Assembly (NCBI RefSeq): GCF_021245725.1
Contig: NZ_JAJGSX010000048.1
Coordinates: forward strand, 1 to 53,240
Direction: 5' to 3'
DNA length: 53,240 nucleotides
From: Pseudonocardia sp. TRM90224
GTDB taxonomy: Bacteria > Actinomycetota > Actinomycetes > Mycobacteriales > Pseudonocardiaceae
Shown: positions 1 to 8,038 of the stretch, in pieces
How the letters are laid out: every line of letters starts with the position of its first letter
How positions within the stretch are numbered: position 1 is the stretch's first letter
Notes under the pieces: model-generated
Seen by the model: only the letters and a program-made list of their open reading frames with translations
What the model was told of the DNA's origin: nothing
Database searches by the model: none
Program-made: the position numbers and the translations under genes

Positions 1-644
1 ACGCTGTCCTGTTCGCCACCATCGCCACCCTCATCGACGCGAAGTCCAAACCGGCCGGGGCGGATGATCAGCGCAGCTGCAAACAGCGCCAGGCCGAAGC
101 GTTGGCCGACGTCTGCGGGTACGTCCTCGACCACGGCGATGTCCCGCAGTCCGGTGGGCACCGGCCCCATCTCAACGTGCACATCCCCCTGCTCGAGCTG
201 GAAACCCGAGTGCGGACCGCGATCCTGGACTTCGGCGGCCACATCAGCACCAAAGACCTGCGTCAGCTTGCCTGCAACGCTGCCGTCATCCCGATCGTCA
301 TGAACAGCGACAGCCAACCCCTCGACATCGGCCGCCTCTCCCGGGTGATTCCTGACGGAATGCGACGAGCGGTCGCCGCCCGTGACCGCGGATGCGCACG
401 GTGTGGCCGCCCGGCGAGTTGGTGCGACATCCACCATGTCGTCGAATGGCAGAACGGCGGACCCACCGAGATCAACAACCTCGTGATGCTTTGCAAGATG
501 CATCACCGGGAGATTCATTCCACTGAATGGATCGTTCGAATAGTGGATGGTTCACCGGAGTTCATCCCACCCAGGTACGTCGACCCCGACCAGGTCCCGC
601 GCCGAAGACCATGCGCTACCGTCGGCGCGGGAGGGCGCCGATGA
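1..644 (+). CDS. DUF222/HNH endonuclease domain protein, 3' part only
   Basis: The reading frame is open from base 3, so the gene starts upstream of the window and only its C-terminal ~213 residues are visible. The end carries an HNH-type zinc/nuclease module: a CARC pair, then DIHHVVEW, an Asn in INNLVMLC, and CKMHHREIH, matching C-x2-C ... HH ... N ... C-x2-H-H. This layout is typical of the DUF222 plus HNH (13E12-repeat-like) proteins that are abundant and multicopy in actinobacteria. Their biological role is not settled; DNA cleavage is inferred from the fold. Its stop codon overlaps the start of the following response regulator in an ATGA, which may be accidental because the two are functionally unrelated. 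Confidence 0.85.
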   Translation, partial: AVLFATIATLIDAKSKPAGADDQRSCKQRQAEALADVCGYVLDHGDVPQSGGHRPHLNVHIPLLELETRVRTAILDFGGHISTKDLRQLACNAAVIPIVMNSDSQPLDIGRLSRVIPDGMRRAVAARDRGCARCGRPASWCDIHHVVEWQNGGPTEINNLVMLCKMHHREIHSTEWIVRIVDGSPEFIPPRYVDPDQVPRRRPCATVGAGGRR

Positions 645-1246
645 TCAAGATCATGGTCGCGGAGGATGTGCGCATCCTCCGCGACACGCTGGTGGCGGTG
701 CTGCAGCTGGAGGACGACATGGACGTCGTGGCGACCGCCGCGGCCGGCGACGAGGTCGTCCCGTTGGCTCTGGAGCACCACCCCGACGTCGCCATTCTCG
801 ACATCGACATGCCCGGCATCGACGGGCTCACCGCCGCAGCCGAGCTCAGCCGGCGCCTCCCGGCATGCCGCACGCTGATCCTCACCGGCATGGGCAAACC
901 GGGACATCTCCGCCGCGCGATGGCCGCGCACGTGCGCGGGTTCATGATCAAGGACGCGCCGGCGGAGCAGCTGATCGACGCGATCCGGCGGGTCGCGGCA
1001 GGGGAGCGGGTGGTCGACCCGCAGCTGGCGCTCGCCGCGCTGGAGGTGGTCGAGAACCCGCTCTCCCCGCGAGAGGCCGAGATCCTCAAGCTGCACGCGG
1101 CCGGCTCGTCGGCCACCGAGATCGCCGCGCAGCTCTACCTCTCCTACGGCACCGTGCGGAACTACCTCGCGTCGGCGGTCGCGAAGATCGGCGCACGCAA
1201 CCGCGTCGACGCCGCCCGCATCGCCGCGGACGCCGGCTGGCTCTGA
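641..1246 (+). CDS. NarL/FixJ-type response regulator
   Basis: This 201-residue protein has a receiver domain (about 1-120) followed by a LuxR-type helix-turn-helix (about 137-195). Receiver residues visible are the acidic pocket in VAEDVRIL, the phospho-acceptor Asp in LDIDMPG, the Thr in LTGMG and the Lys in MIKD. The output domain shows LSPREAEIL and the recognition-helix region YLSYGTVRNYL. The start at 641 has a GGGAGGG ribosome site about 7 bases upstream and fits the family N-terminus (MIKIMVAED); longer frames upstream lie in the HNH gene. It is a DNA-binding transcription factor, most likely phosphorylated by the histidine kinase encoded on the other strand at 1630-3621. Confidence 0.9.
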   Translation: MIKIMVAEDVRILRDTLVAVLQLEDDMDVVATAAAGDEVVPLALEHHPDVAILDIDMPGIDGLTAAAELSRRLPACRTLILTGMGKPGHLRRAMAAHVRGFMIKDAPAEQLIDAIRRVAAGERVVDPQLALAALEVVENPLSPREAEILKLHAAGSSATEIAAQLYLSYGTVRNYLASAVAKIGARNRVDAARIAADAGWL

Positions 1247-1260
1247 ACACCCGACGCCGT

Positions 1261-1273
1261 GTGCAAAATGCAC
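1261..1273. promoter_or_regulatory. Palindrome GTGCAAAATGCAC upstream of the second receiver gene
   Basis: A 13-base palindrome (GTGCA-AAA-TGCAC) sits 60 bases before the start at 1333. A close variant, TGCAAAGTGCA, lies at 3700-3710, about 80 bases before the histidine kinase start on the opposite strand. Shared placement suggests an operator for the two-component pair. This is inference from position and symmetry only. Confidence 0.35.
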
Positions 1274-1332
1274 GCCGACGTGGTGCCCGAGCGCACTAGC
1301 GGGGTCGACGCGCAGCGACCCAGACTCGCAGG

Positions 1333-1728
1333 ATGCGCATCAGGGTGCTCCTCGCCGAGGACGTCGACGTCCTGCGGGAGACCCTCGTCGCCCTGCTCGA
1401 ACTGGAGAGCGACATCGACGTAGTCGCCTCGATGGCTGCCGGCGACCGCATCGTGCCCGAAGCCCTCACCCACCTGCCCGACGTCGCGCTGCTCGACGTC
1501 GACCTGCCCGGCACCGACGGGCTCACCGCCGCCGCGGAGCTGCAGGACCGGCTGCCCGCCTGCAACGTCCTGATCCTGACCGGGCTCGCAACACCCGACA
1601 GCCACGGCAGAGCACTGGCCATCGGCGTCTCAGGATTCCTGATCAAGGACGGCCCGGCCGACGACCTCGTCGACGCCGTGCGCAGGGTCGCGCGCGGCGA
1701 GCGCGTCTTCGCCGCCGGCCCCGTCTGA
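1333..1728 (+). CDS. Truncated response regulator, receiver domain only
   Basis: The 131 residues are a close paralogue of the regulator at 641-1246 (LAEDVDVLRETL, LLDVDLPGTDGLTAAAEL, LTG, IKDGPA) with all receiver active-site residues present: acidic pair, acceptor Asp, Thr and Lys. The homology stops just after GERVF, where the paralogue continues into its LuxR helix-turn-helix; here the frame ends eight codons later at TGA 1726-1728. The DNA-binding domain is therefore missing. The last 99 bases are antisense to the histidine kinase tail, so a deletion probably fused the two 3' ends. It could be a non-functional remnant, or a phosphate sink or competitor for the kinase. Confidence 0.75.
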   Translation: MRIRVLLAEDVDVLRETLVALLELESDIDVVASMAAGDRIVPEALTHLPDVALLDVDLPGTDGLTAAAELQDRLPACNVLILTGLATPDSHGRALAIGVSGFLIKDGPADDLVDAVRRVARGERVFAAGPV

Positions 1729-3621
1729 CCCCAGCGGCACCCGCACCGAGAGCTCGAAGCTCCCGCCGCTGGCATGGGTGACCACGGCGCCGCCCGCGGC
1801 AGCGGCGCGGGCCGACAGGTTGACCAGCCCACGCCCGCCGCGCTGCGTCGACGGCCCACCGGCACGCGCTCGGTCGTTGGACACCCCGTCGTTGAGCACC
1901 CGCAGATGCGCGACCCCGTCCTCGACCGCGAGGTCGACCGCACACCGCTGCGCCGTCGAGTGGCGCAGCACGTTGGTGATCGCCTCCCGCAGCACGGTGG
2001 CGAGCACGGCGTCGACGTCGTCGGGCAGCTGCTCGACCAGCCGCTCCCCACGGACCTCGGCGACCGCCCCGGCCGAGGCGAGCGCCTCGGTGGCCGCACC
2101 CAGCTCGGCCCGCAGCGAGATGCGGTGCCCGTCGGCGGTGACGGCCACGACGTCGGCGCCGGCCTGCGCGGCGAGCTGCACGAGCGCGGCGATCTCCGCC
2201 TGCGCCCTCGCATCGTCGCGGCCGACCAGCCGCGCGGCGAGGTCGCACTTCAGCGCCACGGCGGAGAGGCCCAGCCCGAGCAGGTCGTGGGCGTCCTGCG
2301 CGACCCGCAGACGTTCCCGCACGACGGTCATCCGTGCGATGTCCCGGCGCGTCTCGTCGAGCTCGACCGCCAACCCCGCCATCCGGGAGAGGCCGTAGAC
2401 CACCAGCGCGGTGGTCACCGTCATCAGCAGCGAGTAGACGACGTCGGCCGTGTCCAGACCGGGCAGGACGAGCGTGTGCACGGCGATCGCGGCCTGCACC
2501 GCGGCGAAGATCGTCCACCCCCACCGGCCGGGCAGCAGCAACAGCGCCGAACCGGCCACGAACCCGCCCAGGCCGTGGATCGTCGAATGCAGCACCGGGA
2601 AGAACCCCAACGCCAGAACCACCAGCTGGGCGGTCAACGTCCACGCCCAGAAGCGGGGACGAACACCCTCCCGCCAGACCGTCGAGTGGTACAGCTGCAG
2701 CGCGACGATCACCACGACGCCGATCACCGACGTCGCCTGCACCAGTGGCCCGACATGGTGGTCGGCGATCGCGGTCGTGAGCAGCTGCGCGGACAACGCG
2801 ACCAGCACCAGCGCCAGCACGCCACGCGCCAGCCGCGGCGCCAGCGTCGGCCCGGACCCACCATCTGCGCTGGCAGCCGGCTCGCGCCGGTCGTCGGACA
2901 CCATCGTCCGCACCTGGTCGAGCGCCTGCCGCGCCTCGACGGCCGCCTCGGCGAGCCGGCGCCGCGCCTCGTCCGGCTCCTCGGGCAGTGCCGCCGACGC
3001 CGCCTGCGCGTGTGTGGTCACCGTGTCGAGCCGGTCGCCGATGGCCGCACGCAACCGCTGCGCGGCTCGGGCCCGCTCCCTGGCGACGGTCAGCGCCGCC
3101 AGCCGGCCGCGTGCTTCGCGGAGATCACTGATCAGGCCGGCCAGCCGGACCAGCCCGAACACCGCCACCGCGGAGTAGAGCGGCACGACGAAGATCAGCG
3201 TGGGCCCCGCCAGCCCCTGGATGTGCGGCAGCCCGACGACGCCGATGCGCAGCACCCCTTCGACCACGAGCGCCAGCACGAACAGCAGCCACGAGAGCGG
3301 GGACGCCACCGTCAGCAGCAGCATCCCGCCCAACAACCCGGGCAGGCCCGCCACCCACTCGCTGCCGAAAGCGGCAAAAGGCAGGTACGCCAGCAGCGCC
3401 TGCACCACCAGCAGCTCGTTGCGGTGCCGCTCCCACAGCGGGCGGCTGCGGGGCACGGCGTACAGCAGCGGCGGCACGAACGCCGCGGCCGCCGGGACGA
3501 TCGCGAGGGGGCCCGCCCAGAACGCCGCGATACCGGCGACGGCGGGCAGCGCCGCGCAGAGGAACGCCGTGGCGAAGCCCCAGACGTGACGCAGCTGCGC
3601 CGGTGCCGGCTGCTCGTCCAT
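1630..3621 (-). CDS. Internally duplicated sensor histidine kinase (HisKA_3/NarX type)
   Basis: 663 residues are arranged as two copies of a membrane module plus helical dimerisation region, then one ATPase domain. Copy 1 has membrane helices within about 10-165, followed by a helix (about 178-200, VARERARAAQRLRAAIGDRL) that resembles a DHp helix but has no His. Copy 2 has membrane segments at about 264-412, then VVRERLRVAQDAHDLLG with His445 in the phospho-acceptor position. The ATPase has an N-box (REAITNVLRHS, about 545-555) and a G2 box (GGRGLVNLSARA, about 595). The start at 3621 has a GGGGGAG ribosome site. The natural end is near residue 632 (VRVPLG); the last ~31 residues are antisense to the truncated receiver gene, so the original 3' end looks lost. 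Confidence 0.88.
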   Translation of the reverse strand: MDEQPAPAQLRHVWGFATAFLCAALPAVAGIAAFWAGPLAIVPAAAAFVPPLLYAVPRSRPLWERHRNELLVVQALLAYLPFAAFGSEWVAGLPGLLGGMLLLTVASPLSWLLFVLALVVEGVLRIGVVGLPHIQGLAGPTLIFVVPLYSAVAVFGLVRLAGLISDLREARGRLAALTVARERARAAQRLRAAIGDRLDTVTTHAQAASAALPEEPDEARRRLAEAAVEARQALDQVRTMVSDDRREPAASADGGSGPTLAPRLARGVLALVLVALSAQLLTTAIADHHVGPLVQATSVIGVVVIVALQLYHSTVWREGVRPRFWAWTLTAQLVVLALGFFPVLHSTIHGLGGFVAGSALLLLPGRWGWTIFAAVQAAIAVHTLVLPGLDTADVVYSLLMTVTTALVVYGLSRMAGLAVELDETRRDIARMTVVRERLRVAQDAHDLLGLGLSAVALKCDLAARLVGRDDARAQAEIAALVQLAAQAGADVVAVTADGHRISLRAELGAATEALASAGAVAEVRGERLVEQLPDDVDAVLATVLREAITNVLRHSTAQRCAVDLAVEDGVAHLRVLNDGVSNDRARAGGPSTQRGGRGLVNLSARAAAAGGAVVTHASGGSFELSVRVPLGSDGAGGEDALAARDPAHGVDEVVGRAVLDQES

Positions 3622-3699
3622 CCGCTCCCCCAAGACCATCCGACCAGTACGTCGGTGAGCACCGTAGCCACGACGGCCCCTGTTGCGAAGCGGCCGATG

Positions 3700-3710
3700 T
3701 GCAAAGTGCA
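3700..3710. promoter_or_regulatory. TGCAAAGTGCA motif upstream of the histidine kinase
   Basis: This variant of the 1261-1273 palindrome lies in the 190-base gap between the divergent histidine kinase (start 3621, minus) and the PfpI-like gene (start 3815, plus). Its context is ATGTGCAAAGTGCATC. It is a possible shared operator for either or both genes; support is motif similarity only. Confidence 0.3.
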
Positions 3711-3814
3711 TCCCGGACGCCGCCGGAACTGCACGCGGAGGTCATTACCGCTGGCACTGGTTGCGTTTCCCCTGGTCAGGCCAGAATTTCCGGCAACGAG
3801 ACCCGGAGGTCACC

Positions 3815-5668
3815 ATGCACGACACACAGCAATTGACCCACGACGCACCGGCGGCGGAGGCCGCACCGACCGCGCGTGAGCGCCGCAGCTGGGTCCGATT
3901 CGCGCTCCACTTCGTGGAGATGGTGGTCGCGATGGGGCTCGGGATGGTCGTGTTCGGCGGCGCCCTCCACGCACTGCTGGCCGTCGCCGGCGTGGAGTAC
4001 ACGATGGCCCGCTTCCCGGAGCTGGTGCTGCTGGACATGGGCGTCACCATGACGCTGGGCATGGCCGGCTGGATGTACGTCCGGCGCCACCGCACGCGGG
4101 CCGTGGTGGAGATGAGCGCGGCCATGCTCGTACCGGTCGCCGTCGTGATCCTGCTGGTGGCGCTGGGCCTGATGAGCGCCGGCACCGCGATGCTCGTCGA
4201 GCACGTCGCGATGCTGCCGCTGATGCTCGTCGCGATGCTGTTCCGCATCGACGAGTACACCGGTCACCACAGCAGGCACGGCACGCATGTTCGCCACGCG
4301 ACCGGCCGGCGTCGGGTGCTGGCCACCGTCGCGCGGGTGCTGGTCGTGCTGCTCGCCGCCTTCCTCGTGCCGGCCGGCGTCTACGCCATCGGCTCCACCT
4401 CCTACGAGCAGAGCCGGTACGCGCAGGCCGAGCCGTCGGCGGCGGCCGCAGCCGCGCTCGCCGAGGCCCCGAAGGCGCACGACCCCACGAAGCCCACCGC
4501 GGTCGTCGTCGTGGGCAACGCCGGGGCGAACGTCGCCGACACGCTCGTCCCGTACGACGTGCTGGCCAGCACGGGAGCGTTCAACGTCTACACGGTCGCG
4601 CCGGAACGCCGGCCCCTGCCGCTGCTCGGCGGCCTGGACCTGGTTCCCGACCTCAGCTTCGACCAGCTGCGGGAGCGGCTCGGCGGCGCCGCGCCCGACG
4701 TCACGGTCGTGCCGGAGCTGCCCGAGTCCAGCAGCGACGCCGCCGTGGTCGGGTGGCTGCGCGACACCGCGTCCGACGGCCTGCTGCTGGGCGTCTGCAC
4801 CGGCGCGCGGCTCCTCGCCGAGGCCGGGCTGCTCGACGGGCAACCCGCGACCTCGCACTGGTACCGGATCGGCGGGCTCGCGCAGCGCTATCCCGCCGTG
4901 CAGTGGCAGCAGGGCGCCCGGTACCTCGACGAGGGCAACGTGATCACGACCGGCGGGTTGCTCTCGTCCGTCGACGGGTCGCTCCGGGTGATCGAGCGGC
5001 TCGTCGGCGGGGACGCTGCCACGGCGGCGGCCGGCACCGTCGGCTGGCGGCACTACCTGCCCGGGGCGGCCGCGCCGCTGCCGATCGCGAAGGTGTCCAT
5101 GGAGAACGGGCTGGTGCACCTGCTCAACATCGGCTTCCGGGCCAACTCCACGACGCTCGGGGTGGTGCTCACCGACGGTGTCGGGGAGCTGGAGCTGGCC
5201 GCGGCGTTCGCGCCGTACGGCGAGGTCAAGGCGGCGCGGACGCTCGCCATCACGGCCGACGGTCAGAGCATCCGGTCGCGGCACGGCCTGACGTTCGTGC
5301 CGCGGGCCGACGGGTCCGCCGCGCAGCGCGTGGACCGCGTGCTGGTGCCCGGTCTCGACGCGGCCGCGAGCCCCGACCCGACCGTTGCGGCCTCGGCCGG
5401 CAGCGCGGGCGTACCTGTCGCGTACCTGCACCAGCGGCCGGGCTTCGCGTTCGACGCCTCGCTGCAGGACATGGCCGCGAGCATGGACGTGCCCACCGCC
5501 AGCTGGGCCGCGAAGATCCTCGAGTACTCCGCGGCGCAGGTCGGGCTGTCCGGCCCGACGTGGCCGTGGGGAGCCGTCGAGCGGGCGTTCCTCCTCGCGC
5601 TGACCGGCGCGATCATCGCCGCCCTCGGCCTCACGTGGCTGGCCCGCTCCCGCGCGAGCCGCCGCTGA
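3815..5668 (+). CDS. Membrane-anchored DJ-1/PfpI (class I glutaminase-like) protein
   Basis: 617 residues. The N-terminal part carries about five hydrophobic segments (roughly 28-48, 72-90, 100-122, 125-143 and 167-190). From about 227 a DJ-1/PfpI fold follows, with the nucleophile elbow LLGVCTGARLLAEAGLL (Cys328) and a His at about 348. A second, degenerate GATase-like segment (TTLGVVLTDGVGELELAAAF onward, about 446-530) lacks a matching Cys, and a final helix (about 590-608) ends in Arg-rich sequence, which suggests an inside C-terminus. GGAGG lies 6 bases before the ATG, deciding the start. The family includes chaperones, glyoxalases and sensors; substrate and role here are unknown. Membrane anchoring on both sides of a DJ-1 domain is unusual. 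Confidence 0.8.
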   Translation: MHDTQQLTHDAPAAEAAPTARERRSWVRFALHFVEMVVAMGLGMVVFGGALHALLAVAGVEYTMARFPELVLLDMGVTMTLGMAGWMYVRRHRTRAVVEMSAAMLVPVAVVILLVALGLMSAGTAMLVEHVAMLPLMLVAMLFRIDEYTGHHSRHGTHVRHATGRRRVLATVARVLVVLLAAFLVPAGVYAIGSTSYEQSRYAQAEPSAAAAAALAEAPKAHDPTKPTAVVVVGNAGANVADTLVPYDVLASTGAFNVYTVAPERRPLPLLGGLDLVPDLSFDQLRERLGGAAPDVTVVPELPESSSDAAVVGWLRDTASDGLLLGVCTGARLLAEAGLLDGQPATSHWYRIGGLAQRYPAVQWQQGARYLDEGNVITTGGLLSSVDGSLRVIERLVGGDAATAAAGTVGWRHYLPGAAAPLPIAKVSMENGLVHLLNIGFRANSTTLGVVLTDGVGELELAAAFAPYGEVKAARTLAITADGQSIRSRHGLTFVPRADGSAAQRVDRVLVPGLDAAASPDPTVAASAGSAGVPVAYLHQRPGFAFDASLQDMAASMDVPTASWAAKILEYSAAQVGLSGPTWPWGAVERAFLLALTGAIIAALGLTWLARSRASRR

Positions 5669-5683
5669 CCGCTCGGGCCCCGC

Positions 5684-5753
5684 AACTTCCCCACCGTTTT
5701 GCCAACCCACACACCTTTCAGGGTGTGCAAGTTGGCAAAACGGTGGGGAAGTT
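5684..5753. repeat. 70-nt long hairpin, family A copy 1
   Basis: Perfect 23-base arms (AACTTCCCCACCGTTTTGCC... at 5684-5706 and its reverse complement at 5731-5753) enclose an inner stem CACACC/GGTGTG. A second 70-nt copy is at 46673-46742 with the same outer arms. Here it lies between the ends of two convergent genes and overlaps the stop codon of the DUF899 gene, so it could serve as a bidirectional terminator. No T-run follows. Confidence 0.85.
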
Positions 5754-6550
5754 TACTGGTCCTTGTGGAGCTCGCAGGTGCAGGCGGTCCACCCGGCGGC
5801 GAGCGGGCCGAGGTCGTCGTCGCGGCCTGCTCCGACCCTCGACAGCTGCGCGATCGGGCGTCCGTGGCCGTCGGCGCGGAACTGCCCACCGCCGGCCGCC
5901 CAGCCCTGCGGCCAGCCTTCGGGCGATTCCTCCCACACCTCCTGGCGGCCGTAGACGGTCCGGTCCAGCAGGGCGTACGACGGCGCCATCACCTCGTCGC
6001 CGCGGGCGGTGGTCCACCAGGTCTCGAAGACCCGGTCGCCGTCGCGGAGGTAGCTCGCGAGGATGCCGAAGTGCGGGACGAGCTTCGCCACGGAGTCCGG
6101 CGGCACCGAGAACCAGGGCGCCGGGTACCCCATGAACTCCCGGTACCGCGCGGCCTCCCCGAAAGGCCCCTCGCACAGCACCGCGTAGCTGACGTCGCGC
6201 GAGTGCAAATAGTTCAGCTCCGTCACGTGTGCCGTGTTGAAGGTGCAGCCCTCGCACTGCTCCGCGGCCGGCCGGCCCGGGTGCCACATGTGGTAGTACG
6301 CGACCAGCTGCGACCGGCCTTCGAAGACGTCGATCAGCGGGATCTCGCCGGCAGGGCCGGTCAAGGGGGTCCGGGCGTCGACCTCGACCATCGGGAGCCG
6401 GCGTCGCGCGGCGGCGATCGCGTCGCCCTCACGGGTGTGGGCCTTCTCCCGGACCTTGAGCCGATCGAGCTCGGCCTGGAACGTGGCCCGGTCGACGACC
6501 TCCGGCTTGGCGGCAGCGCGGGGGTCGGCGATCCGGTTCTCGCTGGTCAT
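5753..6550 (-). CDS. DUF899 family thioredoxin-like protein
   Basis: 265 residues. The sequence matches the DUF899 family by its pattern: an N-terminal helical part (VVDRATFQAELDRLKVREKA), then LVAYYHMWHPG, a Cys-containing EQCEGCTFN, YAVLCEGPFGEAARYREFMG, PAPWFSVP and a C-terminal LLDRTVYGRQEVWEESPEGW. Family members have a thioredoxin-like fold with uncharacterised function; the CEGC pair resembles the redox site position. The start at 6550 (MTSENRIADP) has an AGGAA site upstream; a longer frame to 6610 exists but adds basic, non-family sequence. It is transcribed toward the family A hairpin, which covers its stop codon. Confidence 0.85.
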   Translation of the reverse strand: MTSENRIADPRAAAKPEVVDRATFQAELDRLKVREKAHTREGDAIAAARRRLPMVEVDARTPLTGPAGEIPLIDVFEGRSQLVAYYHMWHPGRPAAEQCEGCTFNTAHVTELNYLHSRDVSYAVLCEGPFGEAARYREFMGYPAPWFSVPPDSVAKLVPHFGILASYLRDGDRVFETWWTTARGDEVMAPSYALLDRTVYGRQEVWEESPEGWPQGWAAGGGQFRADGHGRPIAQLSRVGAGRDDDLGPLAAGWTACTCELHKDQ

Positions 6551-6661
6551 GGTGGGTTCCTGCTTCCTCGTCCGTCCCGTTCGGGTCATCTCGCACGACC
6601 CTAGGGACATCGCGGACGAGAGGAATCAGCATCGATATAAGTACCCCGGTCAGCGCACCGG

Positions 6662-7753
6662 TCAGCGCAGTGCGTCCGGAGACGTCGCGAAGTGGGCGAC
6701 CGTGCCGGCCAGCGCGCGGACGTAGTGCCCGAGCACGGTCCGGTTGACGTTCTCGATGCGGTCGCACGCCTGGTGGTAGCAGGGGTCGTAGACCTGCCCG
6801 GCCTGCCCGCCCCACGCCTCGGCCTGCGCGGCGGTCTTCTTCTTCGCGTCGCCGTTCTCCGCGCCGCCGGTCGGGATGCCGGCCTCGACGAACGCGGTCT
6901 CGTCGTCCCCGACGAACTTGATGATCTCCGGGGACTTCACGCCGCTCTTGACCAGCTGGTCGGCGAGCACCTGCGCGATCGTGCCCGATCCGGGTGGGCC
7001 GGTCTCCTCTTCGTCGCTGCCCTTGCCGCCCTGCACGATGTATCCGCCGTTCGGCGAGGCGATCATGTCCACGTTCAGGTACATCTTGATCTTCTTGAGG
7101 TCGGCGGAGGACAGGCTCTCGACGTAGCCCTTCGAGCCTTGCAGGCCGACCTCCTCGTGACCGAAGAACGCGAACCGCACCTTGTTCTTCACCGCCGGTT
7201 CCGCGCCGAGCCGGGTCGCGATCTCCAGCAGGGCCGCAACGCCCGAGCCGTCGTCGACGATGCCGGGACCCTCCTGCACCGAGTCCAGGTGCGAACCGAT
7301 CATCACGACCTGGCCGGCGTCCCCGGTGCGGGTCTCGGCGATGACGTTGCGGCCCGGCGTCGACCCGCCCTCGTCGTCGTGGTCCGACCCCTCGTACGAC
7401 GGGGTGCTCACCTCGAAGCCGATCTGGCGCAGCACGCCGCTGACGTACTCGACGCTCGCGTCGTAGCCGCGGGTGCCGGCGGCCCGGTTGCCGCCGTTCT
7501 CGTCGGCGATCTTCTGCAACGCCGTCAGGTGCGTCATCGCTCCGGCGTCGCTCACCTCGCCGGCCAACTGCTGCACAAAGGGCCCGTCGGGCGTGCCGGA
7601 AGTACCGGAAGAACCGGTCGAACCGGAAGTGCCGGCCGGCTGCGGCTGCCCCACCACCGTTGTGCAGGCCGTTGCGGCGATCAATACCAACATCCCGACG
7701 AACGCGAATCCGGCCCGCCATCGGGCTCGTGCGTTCCCCAATTCGACGATCAT
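6662..7753 (-). CDS. Lipoprotein M28-family zinc aminopeptidase
   Basis: 363 residues. A signal peptide ends in a lipobox (MLVLIAATAC, Cys30), followed by a Gly/Ser/Thr-rich linker. The catalytic part shows the M28 metal-site motifs in order: GSHLDSV, GIVDDGSG, FFGHEEVGLQGS and NVDMIA, with a late CYHQACDR providing the last His. This is the layout of actinobacterial M28 aminopeptidases that trim peptides outside the membrane. GGGGGAG lies just upstream of the ATG. The 285-base gap to the divergent kinase gene at 8039 is less GC-rich near 7800-7830 (CTAATTGTTAGCGC) and probably holds promoters for both. Confidence 0.9.
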   Translation of the reverse strand: MIVELGNARARWRAGFAFVGMLVLIAATACTTVVGQPQPAGTSGSTGSSGTSGTPDGPFVQQLAGEVSDAGAMTHLTALQKIADENGGNRAAGTRGYDASVEYVSGVLRQIGFEVSTPSYEGSDHDDEGGSTPGRNVIAETRTGDAGQVVMIGSHLDSVQEGPGIVDDGSGVAALLEIATRLGAEPAVKNKVRFAFFGHEEVGLQGSKGYVESLSSADLKKIKMYLNVDMIASPNGGYIVQGGKGSDEEETGPPGSGTIAQVLADQLVKSGVKSPEIIKFVGDDETAFVEAGIPTGGAENGDAKKKTAAQAEAWGGQAGQVYDPCYHQACDRIENVNRTVLGHYVRALAGTVAHFATSPDALR

Positions 7754-8038
7754 GCCCTACTCCCCCTTGATCGACATGCGCTTCCCCCATTGATGAGCAT
7801 AGGGAACTAATTGTTAGCGCAAAGTCCGAACGAGGTAAGGCGACGGCAAAATACGGTGGGTATAGCCGGTGTGCGCCGCGCACCCGACGCATGGGGCACA
7901 ACCGGCGCCCGAAGTCCATAGCAGTTGGGTGCGAAGACCCTGCCAACGAGGACAGCTACTTGCGCGTGCACCTTCTGTTCGGCGGGCCGCGGGTTTCGGA
8001 TCCTTGCCCTCGGCCCGCGGGGCCGCAAGGGGGACACG

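Noticed and set aside
1774..3879. 701-residue open frame on the plus strand
   Set aside because: Antisense shadow of the histidine kinase; Arg/Gln/His-rich with no domain pattern.
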